Assembly (NCBI GenBank): GCA_937991945.1
Contig: CALKLO010000066.1
Coordinates: 1 to 64,000, forward strand
Direction: 5' to 3'
DNA: 64,000 bases
From: an uncultured Granulosicoccus sp.
GTDB taxonomy: Bacteria > Pseudomonadota > Gammaproteobacteria > Granulosicoccales > Granulosicoccaceae
Below the pieces are notes generated by a model. The model worked only from the letters and a program-made list of their open reading frames with translations. It had not been told where the DNA came from and ran no database searches. This document shows, piece after piece, positions 27,001-28,728 of the stretch. The translations under genes were made by a program, and so were the position numbers. Each line of letters begins with the position of its first letter. Positions within the stretch are counted from its first letter, which is position 1.

Positions 27001-27266
27001 GAGAGAAGTAAATTTGGCGCAACATATTCACCGTTGAAAGAGACGAGTGGCACCTGTTCTTCATCAAACAGGAATATGGCCAAACCTATAAGTATGATTT
27101 GCCCACCCGTAGAAGGGTCACCGAGGACAACGTCAGTGTCTACGATATCAACAGAGACTTTCTCGAAATCGATGCCAGTGATTGCTAGTTCGCCGCCAGG
27201 CTGAACTCCAATCTCCTGCTTTTCAGTAGCACTAAACTCAATGAGTTGCTTATTTTCTTGGTCCAT
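1..27266 (-). CDS. Giant RTX-type calcium-binding repeat protein, probable type I-secreted adhesin (C-terminus outside window)
   Basis: One open frame of 9,088 complete codons with no stop that I could find; the frame at the left edge (RTX text LEGAGGSDIL at about 3-32) matches the frame of the start codon. The ATG at 27266 follows an in-frame TGA at 27315-27317, with no other ATG between and no good Shine-Dalgarno sequence. There is no signal peptide, as expected for type I secretion. Residues 1-105 contain a hydrophobic patch (IILIGLAIFLF); 107-170 are very acidic and probably helical; an Ala run sits at 191-194; about 225-400 look like an unrecognised beta domain. From about residue 416 onward everything is RTX-like: modules of about 87 residues reading D-T-x-D-Y/F-S, a beta stretch, NDxIxxIENxIGT, then GDD/GGxGxD nonapeptides. 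Family knowledge: such repeats bind Ca2+ and fold outside the cell. An adhesin or biofilm role is inference. A size near 0.9 MDa for the visible part is my estimate. Confidence 0.9.
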   Translation of the reverse strand, partial: MDQENKQLIEFSATEKQEIGVQPGGELAITGIDFEKVSVDIVDTDVVLGDPSTGGQIILIGLAIFLFDEEQVPLVSFNGEYVAPNLLLSKVGEIGNLTQQEFVAVSSLLEEDLKDSEEESEESEMEFEAAAEILAMITEAVEAMAQAQEAVAEKIEVSKDEGKFERKYIDDEGDKFSVAPKQPPPESPSLAAAAEAPPVPQAEALFDMALLQPSKVESVVSEGDVDTRTIHGGGGSEESVFNPANEAQFSTEVLNYGTATDDLVIVTDNPTYFGANLMTRVIELAPTFPAGFNVTDVTLQGFPDGFSIEGATKVGDTFTLDDVALNELNTIRLHLTYTVPSDESFSVDFKVTAEFDPTELDEDGVLLVTPPELTIDSEDTREFEMRDVTAADELNYINADGEEVWVLANDPNPNRVFSGSGNDQITGSNAIDFIQGGDGVDVIDGGEGDDELNGEGGDDILIHGIGNDRLTGGTGSDTADYSAVLEDVFADLSTVVDGYANVIVGDEANGEIDELTTVENITTGSGADTLIGDAEDNHFIAGGGADRLVGGGGNDTLDGGADRDIADYSSSTSPIVTNLTLDQNNVTIDESNIDTLINIEHVIGSDFDDVLEGGAADDTFEAGAGDDVLIGGEGSNTLDGGEGDGDIVDFSGSSSGVTVDFGGGTDSEGYVIATHGSDADRLKNIEDLIGSDHDDNLTGDEADQRIIGREGDDFIDGAGGNDTLDGGLGTDQLQGGSGDDNFIHSDGNDTIDGGADSDTIDFSESENITQIDAVLDGSTDSSIVVTGGDDLTIRNIENIIGTVGNDTLQGDASDNILDGGDGDDTLIGAAGNDTLIGGEGRDSADYSVATVGVNIDLSAGEVTNDGFGGTDSIDGIEDLTGSDYDDILTGDIQDNVLEGGTGDDVLLGGGGNDLLSGGEGQDAASYEFAASPVYVDLGADEPTQDGDGGEDTFDSIESAIGSGFNDTLVGDELANTLSGLGGSDTLDGKGGEDELLGGDGDDRLLASEGADTFDGGEGRDALDYSEFADATSINVTLTSSEFAEVSVTGAENDQVRNVETIIATSGDDVLGGDELANTLMGEAGDDVIRGGGGSDVLSGGDGVDQLRFDDLEEDGIILSLQTNTASYSQDGSVDSFSEFEQYATTNQDDIINTSTSEDYVEGLAGDDHFLSSLGSDELFGGEGNDLVDYSNQEGIDHIEATLNEGNTITVNVVGGDDDQITSIESITGSTGDDIIIGDSFDNVFSGAGGDDVLDGAAGDDHLFGDAGDDRFVSDTGDDIYEGGDGTDVIDYSGAPGGVSVDLNVNTAFNDGFGDQDTIRTVENIIGTNDADIISGDASINEILGQDGDDIIRGGLGSDTLDGGAGTRDEVHFDDLTGAGVTLDIEQGTAFYATDASTDDLSGFELYHTTGQDDIVRGSIAVDTISTRAGDDLIEASLGEDVIDGGADLDTLDYSGLAQATSVNATLDGDTAVDVIVGGVGTQNIRGIENITGTDGDDVLGGDASVNELLGGAGDDSIFGGAGSDILRGGDGTDELRFDELGAVGIELDIERGVALYTPDNSVDTFSGFETYRTTDQDDAVSLSASADEIFTLAGDDTIEASLGADTIDGGLGSDTINYSSSDLIGVTDIQVTLDNSSPVQVQIGGADNDTISNIENVTGTSGDDVIFGDGQENILEGLGGADSLSGGEGDDQLIGGVGDDSLRGGDGNDILSGQQGRDTASYSDAAGGVTVDLSTGVATNDGFGGTDTLESIENLEGGDFGDVLRGSDSLNDISAGGGDDVVYGGKGSDILSGGAHSAGDILRFDDLTEAGVKLNLSAGEAEYIADDSTDTFSGFESYYISNQNDELIGSVVEDVVNALGGDDSLSASSGSDTLDGGLGSDTLDYSAVSGITNIAVSLNETTAVQVTVAGGDNDTIVNIENIVGTTGDDSFAGDGADNRLEGGAGNDSFLASAGADVLFGGGDIDTVDYSAFASAGSIEVSLLGDSQSTVNVAGSDNDVISGIENVIGTSGDDTITGDNQANILQGDGGDDTLDGGQGTDFVSGGTGDDLIIASEGSDTSDGGVGTDTIDFSALPTGQSVDVTLSGSADSSVTVAGGNNQTIRAIENVIGTNSDDTVVGDALANVIETRGGDDSIGASAGTDVLDGGDGVDTVDYSVLSGIQRINVTLDGGSFSSVQVTGGSNDQIANIENVIGTSGNDTLIGDLQDNHLQGLLGGDTLVGGAGNDILDGGTDAFADAVSYKDSEAGIVTDLSTGITSEDGFGDSDILIGIEELTGSDFNDDITTGIDTLRVDAEEGNDDIAMTLGNISLDGGLGSDTADYSSFDAANSIEVELDGLNTVTLDVAGSTDHSLTSIENIIGTPGDDVLTGDSSDNRLEGGLGDDILQGRDGDDILIGGAGDDKADYSKAGGAVDVDLQNNIAISDGDGGTDTLSGIEHLAGSNFDDFIVGNSSDNILEGNAGADNIKGGAGQDTIDGGSGRDTADYSDAAGSVAVDLIAGVASQDGDGSNDSLILIEDIVGSNQDDTLYGDSSDNRLDGGQGNDLIRGGGGFDTIVGGSGSADTVDYSQAASQVIVNLTSSSTQNDGDGSFDTLSGIENVIGSDSGDSITGDASSNRLEGGDGNDTLVGAGSNDYIDGGAGLSDTVDYSAAPDDVVVDLAAGIASADGYNSNDTVVNVENVIGSDNDDSITGSAAANEIDSGDGDDSLVASAGNDEFDGGAGSDTLDYSSLANVTGVSASLNGATTIAVTVAGGDDDLVSNVENLIGSSGDDSFGGDVSINRLEGLDGDDTFSASAGADTIVGGLGSDTLDYSTFASAQDISVTLLDVADSTVVVTGSDNDTISGIENIIGTAGADTLTGNSLDNLLDGRAGDDTLSGGDGADTLIGGSGSDLLIASEGADLADGGTGVDTIDFSGLISGQSIDVTLDGANDSVVAVANGSDQTVRNIENVIGTGDADQITGDSENNLLQSLAGDDNFGASGGSDTIDGGAGTDTLDYSGLSGAQRINVTLGGSGVTTVQVSGGTDDQISNIENIIGTAGNDTLTGDAQENRLEGLGGNDTFVGAEGNDILDGGDGTSDTVDYSAASNAINVDLGANQATEDGYGSVDTIIDIENVIGSDDDDTIAGNADANTLESGDGHDTVFASAGIDDIDGGDGSDTLNYSNLLGVNGVSATLNGANTITVTVDGGDNDTVSNIENLIGSTGDDVFGGDGSSNRLEGLEGDDSFIASAGADEFIGGDGSDTLDYSTFSVASSIDVALQGANQSTIIVAGSDNDTVVEIENIIGTAGMDTIVGDDQDNTLDGRASDDILDGGLGDDTLLGGAGIDTILASDGADTTDGGTGVDTIDFSGLAAGQSINVTLDGANDATVAIANGTNQTVRNVENLIGTDEDDTVTGDSSENLLETGAGNDILGASDGADLMDGGAGVDTIDYSSLTSAQRINVTLTGSNAATVQVTGGANDQVQNIENVTGTAGNDVIEGDFQSNTLEGLAGNDLLIGNGGNDILDGGDGLEDTVDYSTAPDSVNVNLETGVVSDDGYAAVDTVLNIENVIGSADDDIIVGSSAANVIESGDGDDVLTATAGTDEVDGGTGSDTLDYSGLVNVSGVSTTLNGATATTVTVTGGDNDLIANIENLIGSSGDDAFGGDAASNRLEGLDGDDSFTASAGADTFVGGVGSDTIDYSSFFAAGAVSVTLQGATATTVTLSGSDNDTISEIENVIGTTLNDTIIGDSEDNTLDGRAGNDTLDGGLGTDSIFGGDGTDTIIASDGADVTDGGDGVDTLDYSGLAAGQSIDVELDGATPAVVSISGGTDQTVSNIENIIGTSGDDHIVGDDEQNIIETLAGDDVLGASGGADTLDGGVGIDTVDYSTLTNVQRISVTLNGVNPTSVQVVGGTNDSILNIENVIGTAGADLLVGDTQSNILEGRAGDDTLIGAEGNDTLDGGAGLSDTVDYSAATNGININLETTVVSDDGYLGADTVIDVENVIGSDNDDIIVGSTAANVLESGEGDDVLTGSAGIDEIDGGDGSDTLDYSGLNGVTGVAASLNGANVVTVTVTGGDNDAISNIENLIGSSGDDTFGGDSAQNRMEGLAGDDSFAASEGADTFIGGDGSDTLDYSNFFGAGAITVALQGTSTTSVLVAGDADDTISGIENIVGTVGLDSITGDDQDNVLDGRAGDDTLDGGLGSDTILGGAGTDLITASEGADTTDGGTGIDTIDFSGMPAGQSIAVTLDGTNDSTVVIAGGDNQVLSNVENVIGTSGDDFIVGDDEQNVIQSLAGDDTLGASKGSDTLDGGAGVDTIDYSSLDDVQRINVTLNGSNVTSVQVIGGTNDQISNIENVIGTDGNDSLTGDTQGNRLEGLAGDDTLIGAEGNDYLDGGDGTSDTVDYSAAPDSINVNLTTGVVADDGYLSSDTVVDVENVIGSDNDDIIVGNADGNILESGEGDDALTASAGIDEIDGGDGSDTLDYSGLTGVTGVDVDLNGQSAVTVTVTGGDNDTIKNVENIIGSTGDDNLAGDLYNNRLEGLDGADNFSASEGADTFVGGAGSDTLDYSTFFGAGQISVQLQGAADSTVAVAGSDDDVISSIENIIGTTGDDTITGDAEDNTLDGRDGDDTLDGGLGTDILSGGDGDDTIIASEGADIIDGGADVDSVDFSSLAAGQTINVVLNEATPATVAIANGDDQIISNVENITGTAGIDNITGDAQENIIQSLAGDDFLGASEGADTLDGGTGSDTLDYSNVNGIQRINVVLDDNNVTTVQVIGGANDDISNIENIIGTAGNDNLTGDFQDNHLQGLDGDDYLIGSGGNDILDGGAGLSDTVDYSDATDEVNIDLTTGVVAADGYLSIDTVIGVENVIGSAQDDIIVGNASANELVSGDGDDAITGSSGIDEIDGGAGSDTLDYSTLSGVTGVAAVLNGANPVNVTVTGGDNDSISNIENLIGSTGDDALGGDLFNNRLEGLEGDDSFTASAGLDTFEGGLGSDTLDYSNFSAASGISVVLQGALQTSVTVSGSDNDTIAGIENIIGTSGVDSLTGDDNDNLLDGRAGNDTFDGGLGADTILGGDGVDMIIASEGADSSDGGAGIDTIDFSGLAAGQTIDVALDSGTPVTVTIANGTNQTLAGVENIIATDGADTIITDVEANNIQALGGDDVLGASAGADVIDGGAGLDTIDYSTHTTASRINLVLDGAVATTVQVTGGADDVISGIENVVGTAGDDSITGDSQDNILEGRLGDDTLIGGGGSDSLDGGDGLSDTVDYSAAPSGINIDLTSGVVSDDGYSSVDTVSNVENVVGTDFDDVIVGSLDNNILEAGDGDDSLTASAGSDEFDGGDGSDTLDYSGLPLVTGVNVTLNGSNTSTVTVSGGDNDTLTNIENLIGSSGDDTFGGDSSVNRLEGNEGTDTFLASAGSDVIIGGSGADTLDYSSFFSATAISVTLQGATQTSVAVSGSDIDTISEIENVVGTGGSDTITGDAEDNTLDGRAGDDTLDGGLGTDTLLGGAGSDMFIGSVGADAIEGGTGVDTVDYSGMPVGQSISVALDDSTVATVTVANGDDQTISGVENVIGTEGSDTVYGDSQQNTIQTLGGDDTLGASAGADTLEGGAGVDTVDYSTLATAQRINVTLAGSSVSTVQVIGDANDQISGIENVIGTAGADTLVGDDQGNSLEGRAGDDILVGASGSDILDGGLGSDTVDYSDAANGIEIDLDSGVVADDGDLSIDTVIDVENVIGSDGDDIIVGNDDVNVLESGDGDDSLTASAGSDDIDGGDGSDTLDYSGLSGVAGVAVTLNGPSPVNVVVDGGDDDTISNIENLIGSTGNDVLGGDLFDNNLQGLAGNDQFIASDGADSYIGGTGSDTIDYSNFFAAGSIAVTLLGDTQSTVVVQAGSNNTVAGIENVIGTTGDDTITGDDQDNTIEGRDGDDTLDGGLGTDSLIGGDGDDTITASAGADNTDGGAGVDTVDFSGLGAGQSIDVTLNQTSVTTVVITNGDNQTITAVENIVGTVEDDRIAGDSAENDLQALGGDDILIASASSDTIDGGSGVDTIDYSTLSNAQRITVTLDGGTPATVQVTGGENDDISNIENVVGTAGNDILIGDAQANSLTGNAGDDYLVGGGGNDILDGGAGTSDTVDYNAAPSFINIDLNSGIVAADGYSSVDTVIDVENVVGTDFSDIIVGNASANILDLSGGDDIMTASAGTDTIDGGTGSDTLDYSNLTGVTGITASLNGANAVTVTVDGGDNDSISNIENLIGSTGDDTLSGDLFVNRLEGLDGDDTFSASEGADTFVGGTGSDTLDYSSFFAAGSIAVTLTGATQTSVVVQGSDNDIIEGVENIIGTAGDDTLTGDTENNTLDGRAGDDTLSGGDGDDTIIGGDGADLIIASDGADTNEGGTGVDSIDYSGLAVGQSIDVTLNGTTPSTVVIDNGTDQTLSGVENVIATGGDDQVTGDSEENIIQTLAGDDDIGASAGADVIDGGAGLDTIDYSVHATAQRVNVTLNENIVSTVQVTGSADDDIVNIENVIGTDGDDILNGDSSDNILDGRAGNDMLVGAGGNDTLIGGAGLGDTVDYSAAPDSINVDLTTGSVTADGYNAVDTISGVENVIGTTSDDVIVGNADVNEIDSGAGNDTLTASAGSDDIDGGAGSDTLDYSALTGVTGVAVTLNGSSDVNVTVGNGDNDTIADIENLIGSTGDDVFGGDSGSNRLEGLGGADTFLASEGADTILGGDDIDTLDYSSFFSAGSIDVTLQGTTQTTVVVQNDSNDSISGIENIVGTTGDDSITGDAQDNSIDGREGNDTLAGGAGTDIIDGGSGDDQITAGEGADATDGGAGTDTVDFSGLPLGQSIDVALNDSTISTVTVAGGTDQTIVNVENIIATDGDDTVIGDAQANIIETRGGDDVIGASAGSDSMDGGAGTDTVDYSTLTGVNRITVTLDDGNTSTVQVTGGSNDTVANIENVIGTDGNDSITGDTQDNSLIGGDGNDTIIGAAGNDYIDGGSGAFIDTVSYIDAAQGVTADLDAGIATEDGFGSVDTLVDIENVTGSNFDDTLTASTDTTIVNAEGGNDDITVALGAMAIDGGTGTDTVDYGALLAANAIDVELDGLNTVTVTVTGSDNQTLTSIENVIGGAGDDTIVGDNSDNILDGGAGNDTLQGKDGDDSLIGGAGVDLADYSQAGGSVSADLSDNRAIADGDGGTDTLSGIESLAGSNFGDTLTGDANDNTLLGNAGDDVLAAGAGDDTIDGGSGDDQIILGEGANTTDGGTGTDTADFSGLPFGQSIDVTLNESTVSTITVANGDDQTIVNVENIIATDGDDTVVGDAQANIIDTRAGDDVIGASAGSDSMDGGAGIDTVDYSTLTGVNRITVTLDDGNTSTVQVTGGSNDTVANIENVIGTDGNDSITGDTQDNRLIGGDGNDTIIGAAGNDYIDGGAGAFIDTVSYIDAAQGVTANLVTSIATEDGFGGVDTLIDIENLTGSNFDDTLTASTDTTIINAEGGNDDITVALGAMAIDGGTGTDTVDYSALLAANAIDVELDGLNTVTVTVTGSDNQSLTSIENVIGGAGDDTIVGDNSINILDGGAGDDTLQGKDGDDSLIGGAGVDLADYSQASGSVSADLSDNRAIADGDGGTDTLSGIESLAGSNFDDTLTGDANDNTLLGNAGNDTLSAGAGADTVDGGAGDDQIIAGEGADVTDGGTGTDTIDFSGLPVGQSINVALDGATDATVAVTNGTDQTIRNIENLTGTSGDDDVTGDSAQNILMGGAGDDILGASGASDTMDGGIGSDTIDYSALSGVQRINVELQGTGPATVQVFGGSNDQISSIENVVGTDGDDIISGDSEDNRLEGGDGNDTLVGAQGNDILDGGAGAFVDTVSYIDAAAGVVVDLIAGTADDGELGVDTLIDIEDIQGSAFDDVLTTSVFTQNVEAEAGDDLINLGLGAVNVVGGAGSDTADYSSLAAANAVSVQLDGSNAVTLTITGSNSHTLSQVENVTGGAGDDNLVGDNNDNTLDGGDGDDILQGQAGDDDLIGGAGIDKADYSQSGSGVVVDLDNNQATDDGEGGSDTLSGIENLAGSNFDDVIGGDASNNTLEGNAGADVLTGGAGQDILDGGAGRDTADYSAVTAAVSVDLANNVATQDGDGSNDTLLNMEDVVGSNQDDIIYGNASDNTLSGGQGDDLLRGSGGFDTLDGGDGTGDIADYSTAAGQVVVNLSTNSTSNDGDNSFDTLSGIENVVGSGFDDQLTGDGGINRLEGGDGADLLVGGGSNDILDGGAGLSDTVDYSAAPNVLNIDLELQTAVSDGFLASDSVIDVENVIGTASNDVIAGSDDANSLVAGDGDDTLSGRGGLDTLDGGAGTDTADYSDALAAVTTNLAASATTDDGDGSSDTLTSIENVTGSDFNDDLSGSFLDNRLDGGDGDDTLRGAAGQDEIIGGAGINTVDYSAASAGISVNLTAGTTVTDGDGGSDTLQQIQNVTGTVFDDTIIGDGVANHLIGGNRNDVLEGRAGIDLLEGGAGLDTIDYGQAANAIVVDLAANATTDDGDGASDVLVDIENVRGSGGADIIVGSDEINVLEGDAGNDTLIGAAGNDTLDGGADIDTVDYSDAAAGVRASINDSSATNDGDGGTDILLNVENLIGSAFDDVLEGGIGSNELTGGDGDDSFVGYSGNDIIDGGAGTNTVDYTDATAGVDVDLLTQSAANDGYGFTDTLQSIQNVIGSANDDAIAGDASANIIEGLDGDDTLIASAGIDRLDGAAGVDTVDYSTLTGVTGVTIALNAAVDAIAVVSGGDNDTLSQIENIIGSIGDDVLSGDNQVNNIQGEAGDDVISGASGSDVLDGGAHVLGDELRFDDLNGVGVEIDLSTGTATFAADGSTDVFTNFESFVLTQQADSITGSSGDDNVDSLGGDDVFEASQGADTLDGGVGSDTVDYSNLAGVGSINVTLTGAVPTTAQVIGGTNDSLVSIENIIATAGDDVLVGDSENNTLTALDGDDALDGGDGRDMLIGGAGNDTFTASNGENTYDGGLDVDTVDYSGLAGINSIQTTLAGGSTTTITVSGGSNDFAIGIENVIGSVGNDTIVGDGFANTLEGGDGDDLLEGAGGSDIL
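2450..4190 (-). repeat. Flanking RTX segment X', downstream (C-terminal) counterpart of the 19.3-21.0 kb segment
   Basis: The module order repeats that at 19310-21050. Marker strands lie 1710 bases apart here (4171 to 2461) and 1713 bases apart there (21031 to 19318). Shared wording includes VDLANNVATQDGDG, VVVNLSTNSTSNDGDN and SDTVDYSAAPN. It shows that a segment longer than one super-repeat was copied across a distance of about 16.9 kb. Confidence 0.7.
4180..6775 (-). repeat. Recent tandem duplication of a 1,296-bp unit inside the giant gene
   Basis: The block at about 4180-5475 is matched by about 5476-6770 with an offset of exactly 1296 bases; for example the 10-mer CAACGTATTG starts at 4335 and again at 5631. 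By eye the two copies are far more alike in DNA than neighbouring 1,305-bp copies. A third, more diverged copy of the same module order continues downward to about 3180. The modules differ from the main array: after the QSIDVTL and RITVTL modules come an IDTVSYIDAAQG module and a VELDGLNTVTVTV module. Edges are approximate. Confidence 0.85.
6390..19440 (-). repeat. Ten tandem copies of a 434-435-residue (1,302/1,305 bp) RTX super-repeat inside the giant gene
   Basis: Each copy has five beta-roll modules in fixed order, recognisable by their first strands: SAAPxxINVxL...DDGY, GVTGVxxxLNG, FFxAGxISVxLQG, AGQSIDVTLDG and QRINVTLxG. The codons for the AGQSIDVTL strand fall at 18505, 17200, 15895, 14590, 13285, 11980, 10675, 9373, 8068 and 6763. 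The spacing is exactly 1305 bases eight times and 1302 once. Synonymous positions have drifted between copies, so the length is held while the DNA diverges. Outer boundaries are approximate. Confidence 0.88.
19310..21050 (-). repeat. Flanking RTX segment X, upstream (N-terminal) of the ten-copy array
   Basis: This run of about 1.7 kb starts with a QSVDVTL-type strand (21031) and passes through QRINVTL, VELDGLNTVTL, VDLIAGVASQDGDG and VIVNLTSSSTQNDGDG modules into a SAAPDDVVVDL module. The same order, wording and length recur at 2450-4190 on the other side of the array, so the two are paralogous segments of one gene. Confidence 0.7.
21700..23960 (-). repeat. Cluster of RFDDL-type variant modules in the giant gene
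   Basis: Four modules of a different type are interspersed here: an R/H-F-D-D-L strand, then GVxLDxxxGxAxY, then a STDxFSGFExYxTTxQDD stretch. The FDDL codons lie near 21845, 22650, 23143 and 23936. A fifth isolated copy sits near 765 at the far C-terminal side. They replace the usual NDTISNIENIIGT segment, so they probably form a distinct repeat subtype. Confidence 0.7.
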
Positions 27267-27410
27267 ATGGGGATTAATCTTTTTGGGGGTTCTGCGACAT
27301 TTAACGGCCGGTATTCAATAAAAGTGAATTACGGCACATTCCGTTGCGTGTTACATGGGCGGCGGATAACAATTTTGAATATTTCTTGCCGACCTACGCG
27401 GTTGTGTAAA

Positions 27411-27830
27411 TCAAACGACTCCGAGATTTCTCTTTTCCCGGCTAACCGTTATTTTTCCGTAGGCTCCATACAACGGAACATCATCAAGATTTAACAAGGA
27501 ACGCAAGAGTTCAATGCTATTGTTGGTGTGCTTTAACTCGACCAGTGCCACCGTCCGATTGTCACTATTCAGTGAGTGGCACTGTTGCAACGTAGCCTTT
27601 AAATCTGCTATTACTGCAGTCTCAGGTGTTCTTGCGAACAACTGACTCAAAAATTCATCGCAACCTTGTAGTCTACTTAGTAGCGTATTTTTTTCACTAC
27701 TTATGCGTGTTAAGGTTTCTATATTTCGCTCTTTCATAGCATCAGACTCAGCCGTCAAGAGAGCGAGTAATTCCTTTGCAAGCGTATCAATGTCAGCAAT
27801 GAGTTGCTGCTCAGTATTTTCTGTATTCAT
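27411..27830 (-). CDS. flgN: Flagellar export chaperone FlgN
   Basis: The 139-residue, mostly helical, acidic protein matches FlgN in size and position. FlgN is a cytoplasmic chaperone that holds the hook-filament junction proteins FlgK and FlgL before export. It follows flgA by 26 bases on the same strand, the usual flgA-(flgM)-flgN order, but no flgM gene lies between them. The start ATG at 27830 has a short purine-rich GAGAAG box upstream. The gene ends 144 bases before the start of the giant RTX gene, and I see no convincing terminator in that gap. Sequence conservation of FlgN is low, so the call rests on length, helix-rich composition and context. Confidence 0.82.
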   Translation of the reverse strand: MNTENTEQQLIADIDTLAKELLALLTAESDAMKERNIETLTRISSEKNTLLSRLQGCDEFLSQLFARTPETAVIADLKATLQQCHSLNSDNRTVALVELKHTNNSIELLRSLLNLDDVPLYGAYGKITVSREKRNLGVV

Positions 27831-27856
27831 AATGACTTCTCTATAAGGAGTTTTGA

Positions 27857-28588
27857 TTACTGCAACAACGAAACAAGACCACGTCCAACGACGACGGCAT
27901 CTATGGTGTTTCCAGATGCAGCATTCTTTACTCGCACATACCTTCCCTTGGCTCCATCAGAAAGGGCTATGCCTTTAGTTTGAAGCTGCAGACCCGAACT
28001 CTCATAGGTGATCAAAACGGCTTCGCCCTTATTAATGATCGTTGCTGGTGCTAGCATTCGTTCCGTTAGCACGGCACCCGATTTAGCATTTTGGGAAAAT
28101 TGAAAACCCAGCCAATGCTCTAGGTTAATGACAGGATCGACAACGTTTCGATGGGATGCATTGTTACCTCCGACGATCACAGTCTCTTCGTCTACTAAAG
28201 AACGATCCAAGACCTGGCCTCTTCTGATGCCCTTGGCCAGCACCCAAAGGCTGCCTTCTAAGGTAACGGTGGATTGAACGTGAATTCTCCAAGGATGTGG
28301 AGCGGCACATACAACCTGTACCGTGACACGACCAAGTTTGCGGCTTCCAGGCGACCAATAGGTCTCTAGTTCCTCACCACATTGTTTCAACCGCAAACGG
28401 TCATCCAACGAGTTGACCTCTACATGGAGGCCATTGGCGTCGTACTGTTCGGCTGTAATGAATCCCAACACAGAAGATTCAATGTCTGCCAGTGGATGAA
28501 CACTGGGATCATTCGCTTTTGATACGGCCGGTATTCCCTGCGATAAGCAAAAACCGACAATATAGCAATATATTTTGAGCTTATTCAT
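27857..28588 (-). CDS. flgA: Flagellar P-ring assembly chaperone FlgA
   Basis: The 243-residue protein has an N-terminal signal peptide (hydrophobic YIVGFCLSQGI, likely cleavage after SKA), so it acts in the periplasm. The C-terminal half contains the SAF-like domain of FlgA (for example VLAKGIRRGQVLDRSLV and the INKGEAVLITYESSGLQLQ stretch). FlgA helps FlgI assemble into the P ring around the rod. It is the first gene of a minus-strand unit flgA-flgN, divergent from the lipoprotein and flgB operon. Its ATG at 28588 is preceded by only a weak GGG box. Confidence 0.92.
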   Translation of the reverse strand: MNKLKIYCYIVGFCLSQGIPAVSKANDPSVHPLADIESSVLGFITAEQYDANGLHVEVNSLDDRLRLKQCGEELETYWSPGSRKLGRVTVQVVCAAPHPWRIHVQSTVTLEGSLWVLAKGIRRGQVLDRSLVDEETVIVGGNNASHRNVVDPVINLEHWLGFQFSQNAKSGAVLTERMLAPATIINKGEAVLITYESSGLQLQTKGIALSDGAKGRYVRVKNAASGNTIDAVVVGRGLVSLLQ

Positions 28589-28681
28589 ACCCAGTCATAG
28601 CGCAAGCTTCACACCATTAGTAATGACTTTAGGCATTAGTCGCCCAGTTAACCGTAACGTCCATGCAAGCTACTTCATCTT

Positions 28682-28711
28682 TTAACGAAAAAGACGACAA
28701 CTAGTTATATT
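28682..28711 (+). promoter_or_regulatory. Possible sigma-70-like promoter for the lipoprotein gene
   Basis: TTAACG at 28682-28687 and TATATT at 28706-28711 are separated by 18 bases, just upstream of the GTG start at 28729 in the 140-base divergent gap between flgA and the lipoprotein gene. The -35 element is weak and the distance from -10 to the start codon is very short, so this is only a candidate. Confidence 0.2.
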
Positions 28712-28728
28712 TCATCAAGGAAAGCCAC

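Noticed and set aside
1..27266. Possibility that the repeat region is a CRISPR array or satellite DNA
   Set aside because: Repeats are in frame, of protein-module length, diverge at third codon positions and have no short spacers, so they are coding repeats.
28602..28616. A sigma-54-like site (TGGTGTG-N4-TTGC) on the minus strand before flgA
   Set aside because: Spacing fits, but the transcript would start only about 2 bases before the flgA ATG, leaving no ribosome site; the -24 element is also poor.
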